A DNA stretch of 64,000 nucleotides. Source: Betaproteobacteria bacterium RIFCSPLOWO2_02_FULL_67_26 (GTDB taxonomy: Bacteria; Pseudomonadota; Gammaproteobacteria; Burkholderiales; SG8-41). Positions 58,268-64,000 of this stretch are shown here, one piece after another (position 1 is the first letter of the stretch; each line of letters starts with the position of its first letter). The notes below the pieces were generated by a model that was not told where the DNA came from, did not search any database, and saw only the letters and a list, made by a program, of their open reading frames with translations. The DNA lies in the NCBI GenBank assembly GCA_001771935.1, contig MERD01000094.1:1-64000 (forward strand), written 5' to 3'. A program made the translations under genes and the position numbers.

Positions 58268-59767
58268 CTACCTGAGGATGAAGGGATTGGGCACTTCGGT
58301 GGCCGTCGAGATCCACACGCTCTTCACCTGCATGTAATCCTTGATCATTTCCTGCCCGCTCTCGCGCCCGAGGCCGCTCCGCTTGTAGCCGCCGAAGGGG
58401 GAGAGGTAGGACACCGCGCGGTAGGTGTTGACCCAGACCGTGCCGGCCTGCAGGCGCTCCGCCATCATGAGCGAACGGCGCATGCTTTGCGTCCACACGC
58501 CGGCGGCGAGGCCGTATACGACGTCATTGCCGATCGCCACGGCTTCTTCCTCGTCCCTGAACGGGATCACGGCGAGCACCGGGCCGAACACTTCCTCCTG
58601 CGCGATGCGCATCGAGTTCCTCACGCCGGTGAAGATGGTGGGCTCGACGAACCAGCCGCCGCCGCATTCGGGTCGCGTCGCCTTGCCGCCCCCCAACACG
58701 GGCTTCGCGCCTTCACCCCGGGCGATGTCGATGTAGTCGAGTATCTTCTGGTACTGGGGCGGATTGGTGACCGGCCCGACCTGGGTGTCGAGGCTCATCG
58801 GATTGCCCATCTTCGCGGTCTTTGCGAACGCGACGAGCTTCTCGACGAATGCGTCGTGGACACTTTCCTGCACCAGCAGCCGCGAGCCGGCAATGCAGGT
58901 CTGGCCGGTGGCGGCGAAGATCCCCGAAACCACGCCCTTGACCGCGTTCTCCATGTGCGCGTCGTCGAACACGATATTGGGCGACTTGCCGCCGAGCTCC
59001 ATGCTGACGCGCTTCATCCCCCTGGCGGCGGTCTGGTAGATCAACGTGCCGGTCCGGTCCGAGCCGGTGAATGCAACCTTGGACACCAGCGGATGCTCGA
59101 CCAGCGGCATGCCGACGTCTGCGCCAAAGCCGGTGACGACGTTTACCACGCCGGGCGGAATTCCCGCCTGTTCGATCAGCTTCATGAGTTCGAGCACGGA
59201 CGCGGAGGTGAATTCGGAGGGCTTGAACACCACCGTGTTGCCGGCGGCCAGCGCGGGCGCGAGTTTCCAGGCGGTCAGCAGCAGGGGAGAATTCCACGGC
59301 GTGATGGCTGCGATCACGCCCAGGGGTTCGTAGCGCGTGTAGTTGAGCATCTCGGGCTTGTCGGTGGGGATGACATGTCCCTCGATCTTGTCGGCGAGCC
59401 CGCCGTAGTAGTAATACCACTGCGCCATGTACGCGGTTTGCGCGCTCATCTCGGCATAGAGCTTGCCGTTGTCGCGGACCTCGACCTCGGCGAGGAATTT
59501 CGACTTCTCAACGACAAGGTCGCCGAGCTTGCGCAGCAGCGCGCCGCGCTTCGAGGGGTTCAGCTTCGGCCAGTCCCCGGAGGTGAACGCCTTGTGCGCC
59601 GCGCGCACCGCGCGGTCCGCGTCCTGCGCGCCGCCCTTGGGGATCAGCGCCCACGGCTTGCCGGTGAAGGGATTGTCGCTCTCAAAATGTTCCCTGGAGG
59701 CTGCTTCAACCCATTCGCCTCCAATGAACATTTTGTACCGGGCAAGCGTGCTGGCTGGGGTGTCCAT
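58268..59767 (-). CDS. Aldehyde dehydrogenase
   Basis: 499 aa from ATG 59767 with AGAGGAACAGC upstream. ITPWNSPLLLTAWKLAPALAAGNTVVFKP, FTGSDRTG, MELGGKSPN (Glu) and GQTCIAGSR (Cys). Belongs with betaine/hydroxymuconic or vanillin-type ALDHs rather than GabD. Directly follows the two-subunit TPP decarboxylase genes (30 nt), so it probably oxidises the aldehyde they release. Confidence 0.93.
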   Translation of the reverse strand: MDTPASTLARYKMFIGGEWVEAASREHFESDNPFTGKPWALIPKGGAQDADRAVRAAHKAFTSGDWPKLNPSKRGALLRKLGDLVVEKSKFLAEVEVRDNGKLYAEMSAQTAYMAQWYYYYGGLADKIEGHVIPTDKPEMLNYTRYEPLGVIAAITPWNSPLLLTAWKLAPALAAGNTVVFKPSEFTSASVLELMKLIEQAGIPPGVVNVVTGFGADVGMPLVEHPLVSKVAFTGSDRTGTLIYQTAARGMKRVSMELGGKSPNIVFDDAHMENAVKGVVSGIFAATGQTCIAGSRLLVQESVHDAFVEKLVAFAKTAKMGNPMSLDTQVGPVTNPPQYQKILDYIDIARGEGAKPVLGGGKATRPECGGGWFVEPTIFTGVRNSMRIAQEEVFGPVLAVIPFRDEEEAVAIGNDVVYGLAAGVWTQSMRRSLMMAERLQAGTVWVNTYRAVSYLSPFGGYKRSGLGRESGQEMIKDYMQVKSVWISTATEVPNPFILR

Positions 59768-59797
59768 TGCTGTTCCTCTGGTCTGAGCGTGCATGCC

Positions 59798-60397
59798 CTA
59801 TTCGAAGGCCTTGGCGCCGAGCAAGGCTTCGCGAAAACGATTCTTGAGAGCCGGTCCCTCGCGTATCGGCAGTACCAGAGGCGCGGACTGCGTCGTCACC
59901 TTGATGTCGGCGAACACCGGGCCGGGCTGGCGGTAGAAGCGCGGAATCCAGGCCTTGAGCTGGGCGCCGCCGTATATCGTGCCGGACGCGCGGAAACCGG
60001 CCGCTTTCGCGATGCCGGCAAGGTCAACCCCGAGCCGGGTATGGGTCTGCTGCATGCCGGTCTCGCCGTAATGCTCATTGTCGATGACGATTACCGCCAG
60101 GTTGCGCGGCTGCTGCACGCCGAGGGTCGCGAGCGAGCCGAGTCCCATCAACAGTTCCCCGTCACCGGTGATGACGAGCACCCGGCGCTTCGGCTGCGCG
60201 AGCGCGAGCCCCAGGCCGATCATGGCCGCGCCGCCCATGCCGCCCCAGGTGTAGAAGTTGAGCGCGTGGTCGCCGGCGGCCGCCGTATCCCACGTCGGCG
60301 CGCCCAGGCCGGGCACGACCAGGGCGTCACCGCGGTGCTTGAGGATTTCAGCCGCGACCTGGCGCCGGTCCAGCGTCGGTTTTCTATGCTTTGCCAT
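59798..60397 (-). CDS. TPP-dependent 2-oxoacid decarboxylase, TPP-binding (beta) subunit
   Basis: 199 aa. TPP-binding motif GDGELLMG...VIDNEHYGETG, with Mg-binding Asp and Asn, and NFYTWGGMGGAAMIGLGLAL. Resembles the TPP-binding half of sulfopyruvate or phosphonopyruvate decarboxylase (ComE/Ppd type). Alone it lacks the activating Glu, which is in the partner encoded 6 nt upstream. ATG 60397 preferred to GTG 60400. Confidence 0.87.
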   Translation of the reverse strand: MAKHRKPTLDRRQVAAEILKHRGDALVVPGLGAPTWDTAAAGDHALNFYTWGGMGGAAMIGLGLALAQPKRRVLVITGDGELLMGLGSLATLGVQQPRNLAVIVIDNEHYGETGMQQTHTRLGVDLAGIAKAAGFRASGTIYGGAQLKAWIPRFYRQPGPVFADIKVTTQSAPLVLPIREGPALKNRFREALLGAKAFE

Positions 60398-60403
60398 CAC
60401 TCG

Positions 60404-60958
60404 TCACTTGAATTGCTTGGCGCCGACGATCCGTTGCGAGATGAGCACTGCGACCGCACGGCAAGTGTTGAACGCAAGCCGGCCCGCGGCGGCCACCGTC
60501 TCCTCGACCTCGGCCGCGTGTTCCACCTTGTGCACGACGACGCCGATCGCCTCCAGCGACGGGACCGTGGCCTGCGACATCGGCACCTGCCACGGGTTGA
60601 ACTCGCCCCAGTGTCCGCGCATCGTGACGAGCGCGAGCAGCGGCACGCGGCACTCGTTGACCATCCCGAGCATGTTGATGCAGTTGCCCGCGCCGCTCGA
60701 CTGCATGAGCAGCACGCTCTTCTCCCCGCCGAGCCAGGCGCCGACGGCAAGCGCCACGCCTTCCTCCTCGGTGGTGAGCGGAATGGCGCGCATGCTCCGG
60801 TCGGCGCGCACCAGGTTGATCAATCGCGCATGGCCGGAATCCGGAACGTAGGAAACCTGGCGCACGCGCTGTTCCGACAGGACCCGGTGCATGGCGTCGG
60901 GCCACGCGGGCGATGCCCGCGGCTCGCGGCTTGCCGCTCGTGACTGGATCTTATTCAT
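60404..60958 (-). CDS. TPP-dependent 2-oxoacid decarboxylase, PYR (alpha) subunit
   Basis: 184 aa. Pyrimidine-binding half with the activating Glu in LTTEEEGVALAVGAWLGG and VLLMQSSGAGNCINML; FNPWQVPMSQAT is typical of the sulfopyruvate/phosphonopyruvate decarboxylase group. The first ~20 residues (NKIQSRAASREPRASPAW) look like translated short repeats; M24 is a possible true start. With the beta subunit it should decarboxylate a 3-substituted pyruvate to an aldehyde. Confidence 0.86.
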   Translation of the reverse strand: MNKIQSRAASREPRASPAWPDAMHRVLSEQRVRQVSYVPDSGHARLINLVRADRSMRAIPLTTEEEGVALAVGAWLGGEKSVLLMQSSGAGNCINMLGMVNECRVPLLALVTMRGHWGEFNPWQVPMSQATVPSLEAIGVVVHKVEHAAEVEETVAAAGRLAFNTCRAVAVLISQRIVGAKQFK

Positions 60959-60980
60959 CACTCGTCGCCCATCACTGGGG
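60953..60980. repeat. CATCACTCGTCGCCCATCAC short-word repeat
   Basis: Degenerate CATCAC words at the Bug(4)/decarboxylase junction, overlapping the alpha-subunit start. A matching run is at 60395-60408 and a related one at 56459-56486. Confidence 0.5.
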
Positions 60981-61946
60981 TTTGATGCCCGCCGCTTTCA
61001 TCACCTTCGCCCATTTCGGGATCTCCCTGCGTATCAGGGCGGTGAAATCCGCCGCGGAGCCCGGCGTCGGCTCGATGCCGCGCTGTGCAAGTCGCGACCG
61101 CGTTTCAGGGTCGCCCAGCACCCGGCGCAACTCCGTGTTGATGCGGTCCACGATGGCGCGCGGCGTCTTTCCCGGCGCGAGAATGCCGTACCACCCGGTC
61201 ACGTCGTAATCCTTCAGTCCCGATTCCATGAACGTGGGCAGCTCCGGCATGGCCGGGGAGCGTTTGGGGGTCGTCACGGCAATGCCGCGCAGCTTGCCGC
61301 CCCGGATGTGCGGGGCGAGCGTCGAGACCGACCCGAAGAACATCGGGATGCGGCCGGCGAGCAGGTCCGGCAGGACGGCGCCGCCGCCCTTGTACGGGAC
61401 GTGCACGATGTCGAGGCCGGCCGTGTTGCGAAGCAGTTCCGCGGCAAGATGCGGCGGGCTGCCGATCCCGGTGGAAGCGTAATTCACCTGGCCGGGCCGC
61501 GCCTTGACCCACGCGACGAACTCGCTCACCGATTTCGCCGGGACCGATGGATGGACCGCCAGCAGGTACGGCCCGCTGCCGACCAGCCCGACCGGGGCGA
61601 AGTCGCGCAGGCTGTCATAGGGGAGCTTCATCCTCAGGCTCGGGTTGACGGCAAAGCCCGCCGCCACGATCACCATCGTGTGCCCGTCGGGGCTGGCCTG
61701 CGCCACGATCTCGGAGCCGATGATGCTGTTCGCGCCGGCCCGGTTGTCCACGACGATGGGCTGCCCAAGCCGCGCGGAGAGCTTCTCGGCGACGATGCGG
61801 CCGACGGTGTCGTTGGTGCCGCCCGGGGCGAACGGTACCACCAGCCGGAGCGGGCGGCTGGGGAAGCCCGCCGCGCCTTGACCCAGGCAGGCCCCTGCAA
61901 CGGCGAGCGCGGCGAGCGCGGCCAGGATGCGATATGGCGTTCTCAT
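60972..61946 (-). CDS. Bug/TctC family periplasmic solute-binding protein (4)
   Basis: 324 aa from ATG 61946, GAGGAGGAC upstream. Signal peptide with AGACLGQGAAGFPSRPLRL. LVVPFAPGGTNDTVGRIVAE, IVVDNRAGANSIIGSE, DGHTMVIV and VPYKGGG. Lies within the ten-gene minus directon, so its ligand is probably the acid processed by the decarboxylase, ALDH and CoA ligase genes. Confidence 0.93.
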   Translation of the reverse strand: MRTPYRILAALAALAVAGACLGQGAAGFPSRPLRLVVPFAPGGTNDTVGRIVAEKLSARLGQPIVVDNRAGANSIIGSEIVAQASPDGHTMVIVAAGFAVNPSLRMKLPYDSLRDFAPVGLVGSGPYLLAVHPSVPAKSVSEFVAWVKARPGQVNYASTGIGSPPHLAAELLRNTAGLDIVHVPYKGGGAVLPDLLAGRIPMFFGSVSTLAPHIRGGKLRGIAVTTPKRSPAMPELPTFMESGLKDYDVTGWYGILAPGKTPRAIVDRINTELRRVLGDPETRSRLAQRGIEPTPGSAADFTALIRREIPKWAKVMKAAGIKPQ

Positions 61947-61983
61947 GATGTGTCCTCCTCGTGGTGTGATCGGCGTCCGCCGC

Positions 61984-62997
61984 TCAATCGCTCGCCAGGA
62001 TTTCGGCGATCTCGACCCGCCGCCCTTCTCGCGCGGAGCGGATTCCGGCGAGCAGCACCGCCAGCGAGGCCGTCCCTTTCTGGCCGTCCATCTCGGGCTT
62101 GCCGTTCCCGCGTGCCGCCGCGGCGAACTCATCGAGTTCCTCGACGATGGTGTCGTTCTGCGCACACGGGACCGGGTTCGCGGTGCGGGTGCCGCGCTTG
62201 AGAAAGCGCAGCCCCTGGTGCAAGTCGTAGTAAGCGGTGGCTTCCTTGCCGTAGATGTTCATGAGGTAGTACTCGGACGCGGAGGCATAGCACGCATTGA
62301 GCGTGGAGCGCGCGCCGTTCTCGTGCTCCAGTATAAGGCTTGCAATATCCGGGTTCTCGCCGGGAAGCACGAGCTGCGCCAGGCTGCCTTGCACCGCCTT
62401 GACCGGTCCCATCAGGTACTCGAGCACGTCGGTGTAATGGATGCCGATCTGGAGCATGACGCCTCCCGGCATGCCGTCCGCGGTGTAGCGCCACGAGCCG
62501 GCCTCGAATTGCCCGAGGCGGTCGCGGCTGATGTTTGCCTCGGCATTGACGAGCTTGCCGAACACGCCATCGTCGATCTGCTTGCGGATCCACCGGAAGT
62601 GGCTTTCCTTGCGCCTCTGGTAGCCCAGCGCCAGCACGACACCGGCCTTGCGGCAGGCTTCGGTCAGCGCGCGGGCGTCGGCGACGGTGTTGGTGATGGG
62701 CTTGTCGAGGAACACGTGCTTGCCGGCTTGCGCGGCGGAGCACGTCGTTTGCCGGTGCACGTTGTTCGGCGTCGTATTGACGATCGCCTCGACGCCATTG
62801 TCCTTCAGGATCGCCTCGTAACTCGGCGCCGCCGCGCAGCCGTATTTCCTGGCGAACGCCTGCCGCTTCGCGTCCGAGCGCGTGTAGCAGGACACGATCT
62901 CGAACTTGTTGGAACGCTTCATGGCGTCGGCGAGCACGTCCGACCACCAGCCCATTCCGATACTTGCAACCCGCAGAGGTTTATCAGCCATTGTCAT
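61984..62997 (-). CDS. Gfo/Idh/MocA family oxidoreductase
   Basis: 337 aa. N-terminal Rossmann (LRVASIGMGWWSDVLADAM), the EKP-type motif as FLDKPITNT, and GIHYTDVLEYLMGP in the C-terminal domain (catalytic His region). NAD(P)-dependent oxidation of a sugar-like or hydroxyacid substrate. ATG 62997 overlaps the TGA of the GlcG-like gene (TGATG). Confidence 0.91.
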   Translation of the reverse strand: MTMADKPLRVASIGMGWWSDVLADAMKRSNKFEIVSCYTRSDAKRQAFARKYGCAAAPSYEAILKDNGVEAIVNTTPNNVHRQTTCSAAQAGKHVFLDKPITNTVADARALTEACRKAGVVLALGYQRRKESHFRWIRKQIDDGVFGKLVNAEANISRDRLGQFEAGSWRYTADGMPGGVMLQIGIHYTDVLEYLMGPVKAVQGSLAQLVLPGENPDIASLILEHENGARSTLNACYASASEYYLMNIYGKEATAYYDLHQGLRFLKRGTRTANPVPCAQNDTIVEELDEFAAAARGNGKPEMDGQKGTASLAVLLAGIRSAREGRRVEIAEILASD

Positions 62998-63440
62998 CAA
63001 ATTTTGTAGGTGGCGCCGATCGCCTCCACCGCCTCGCGCGCGAGCTGGTCGTCCACCTCCCAGTTGGCGCCGGAGACGCCGATGCCGCCCACGCATTCGC
63101 CGTCAAAAATGATCGGGTAGCCGCCTTCCATCGCGGTCCAGCGCTCGGCGCCCGCCGCGAGCGCAAGTCCCAGAGCATGCATGGTGTCGAGCGACTGACC
63201 GGCCGCGCCCTTCATGGTCGTGGGCCGCTTGTTCGAGGCGGCGCACACGGCCTTGGTCGTGGACGAGTGGACCGTGTGAAAACGGCCCCCGTCCATGCGC
63301 TGGACCAGGATGGAATGCCCGCCGGCGTCCACGATCGCGGCGGCAACCGCATAGCCGGCCTTCCCGGCGCCGGCGGTTACGGTATCCATCATCCTTCTCG
63401 CGCCGGCGAGGGTAAGTTTCTTGCTGCTTGTAACGTACAC
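62997..63440 (-). CDS. GlcG/HbpS (DUF336) family heme-binding-like protein
   Basis: 147 aa from GTG 63440, chosen because AGGGGAGGAA lies just upstream and homology begins at SKKLTLAGARRMMD; the track start at 63482 has no ribosome site. AAAIVDAGGHSILVQRMDG and GGYPIIFDGECVGGIGVSGA are family core. DUF336 proteins accompany glycolate, haloacid and Bug loci; activity is unclear. First gene of the directon, divergent from an acyl-CoA dehydrogenase. Confidence 0.9.
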   Translation of the reverse strand: MYVTSSKKLTLAGARRMMDTVTAGAGKAGYAVAAAIVDAGGHSILVQRMDGGRFHTVHSSTTKAVCAASNKRPTTMKGAAGQSLDTMHALGLALAAGAERWTAMEGGYPIIFDGECVGGIGVSGANWEVDDQLAREAVEAIGATYKI

Positions 63441-63483
63441 TGGGTTCCTCCCCTGCTGGAAACGGCCGGAACCCGTTTCCATC

Positions 63484-63489
63484 TATAAT
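63484..63489 (+). promoter_or_regulatory. Candidate -10 (TATAAT) of the acyl-CoA dehydrogenase gene
   Basis: CTATAATCGGC, 35 nt before ATG 63524 in the 83-nt divergent gap. Perfect hexamer. Confidence 0.5.
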
Positions 63490-63523
63490 CGGCTGTATTT
63501 TCCAGAATTCGCGGTGCCCGTCA

Positions 63524-64000
63524 ATGAAGCAATCCGCCGAGGAGTCCCACATCGATTTGCGCGACGCGGTGCGCGAGTTGTGCAAGCGCTTCGACGGCGA
63601 GTACTGGCGGAAGGTAGACGAGAACCGCGGCTATCCCGAAGAATTCGTCAAAGCGCTCACCGAAGCTGGCTGGCTTGCGGCTTTGATCCCCGAAGAATAC
63701 GGCGGCTCGGGACTTTCCGTCACCGAAGCATCTATCATACTCGAAGAGATCAGCCGTTCCGGGGCTTTTGCCGGCGCGGTGCACGGCCAGATGTACGTCA
63801 TGGGATGCGTGCTGCGGCACGCGTCCGGGGAGCAAAAGCGGAGCTATCTGCCCAGGATCGCGAGCGGCGAGCTGCGCATGCAATCCATGGCGGTCACGGA
63901 GCCCACCACCGGGACGGACACCACCAGGCTGAAGACCGTGGCGGCAAAAAAGGGCGACCGCTATGTCGTGAATGGGCAGAAGGTGTTCATCTCGCGGGTG
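63524..64000 (+). CDS. Acyl-CoA dehydrogenase (partial, 3' end off window)
   Basis: First 159 residues of an FAD acyl-CoA dehydrogenase: N-terminal helical domain (ESHIDLRDAVRELCKRF, IPEEYGGSGLSVTEASIILEEISRSG) and the start of the middle domain with MAVTEPTTGTDTTRLKT, the FAD/substrate-contact motif (normally TEPxAGSD). The catalytic base lies beyond the edge. Divergent from the GlcG directon and plausibly under the same control. Confidence 0.93.
   Translation, partial: MKQSAEESHIDLRDAVRELCKRFDGEYWRKVDENRGYPEEFVKALTEAGWLAALIPEEYGGSGLSVTEASIILEEISRSGAFAGAVHGQMYVMGCVLRHASGEQKRSYLPRIASGELRMQSMAVTEPTTGTDTTRLKTVAAKKGDRYVVNGQKVFISRV

Noticed and set aside
58265-60943. 892-aa plus-strand ORF
   Set aside because: Antisense to ALDH and decarboxylase genes; composition is that of a shadow frame.

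Overview
The window looks like chromosomal DNA of a high-GC betaproteobacterium (Burkholderiales or Rhodocyclales-like). The reasons are the housekeeping order xseA / exbB-exbD-lpxK-trm112-kdsB / adk, a GlcG/Bug/CaiB-rich catabolic gene set, and four Bug (TctC-type) solute receptors. No rRNA or CRISPR array is visible. Coding density is high, no gene-free stretch exceeds 300 bases, and many genes touch or overlap at 1-7 nt junctions. GTG and TTG starts are common.

Layout: 1-7002 (minus) is the housekeeping block hppA(partial)-pfp-adk and kdsB-trm112-lpxK-exbD-exbB. The first three suggest a pyrophosphate-based energy economy. 7121-13064 holds xseA, two tandem double cyclic-nucleotide-binding proteins, miaA and an endonuclease-type mutL. 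13157-18862 holds an HpcH/HpaI aldolase, an amidohydrolase, pntAB and a degenerate EAL protein. 18893-21221 is an accessory pocket: a secreted SNase-like nuclease, a complete IS5/IS427-type element inserted 2 bp before its start codon, a small antitoxin plus PIN toxin pair, and tRNA-Arg(CCU). 21261-27455 holds peroxiredoxin, VOC protein, a DUF6352-like protein, a partner-switching module (STAS, HATPase, CNB-PP2C), SirB1 and MlaA. 27610-30036 holds a semialdehyde dehydrogenase and a fluoroacetate-dehalogenase-like hydrolase.

From 30058 to the end the window is catabolic. A minus-strand directon (36411-30058) runs Crp-type regulator, PrpD, PdxA, LigB-type dioxygenase, Bug, SMP-30. A divergent plus-strand run (36565-47916) has acyl-CoA carboxyltransferase, two enolase-superfamily enzymes, an aconitase/LeuCD-like pair, Bug, a methylisocitrate/dimethylmalate-lyase-type enzyme, a second PrpD and a tandem pair of LeuB/IDH-type dehydrogenases. 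Together these read like a complete but unassigned alkyl-malate or tricarboxylate route. 47932-51166 holds a polysaccharide deacetylase, a methyltransferase, a secreted unknown and another double-CNB protein. 51200-54420 holds a glutamine amidotransferase, a CaiB CoA transferase and a Bug receptor. A second ten-gene minus directon (63440-54433) runs GlcG, Gfo/Idh, Bug, two-subunit TPP decarboxylase, ALDH, TauD, enoyl-CoA hydratase and a SucCD-like CoA ligase. A partial acyl-CoA dehydrogenase closes the window.

Two features cut across the gene content. The first is a set of short-word degenerate tandem repeats at many gene junctions (GATGAGGG, TGATGGG, CGTTTCTCG, GAAAGGC and similar), some folding as inverted repeats and one read into the N-terminus of MiaA. 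The second is a set of perfect short hairpins at gene starts, the best covering the Shine-Dalgarno and TTG start of kdsB. I judge the repeats, the start hairpins and the 36.5-48 kb catabolic cluster the most likely to be undescribed. All function calls are from motif reading without database searches.
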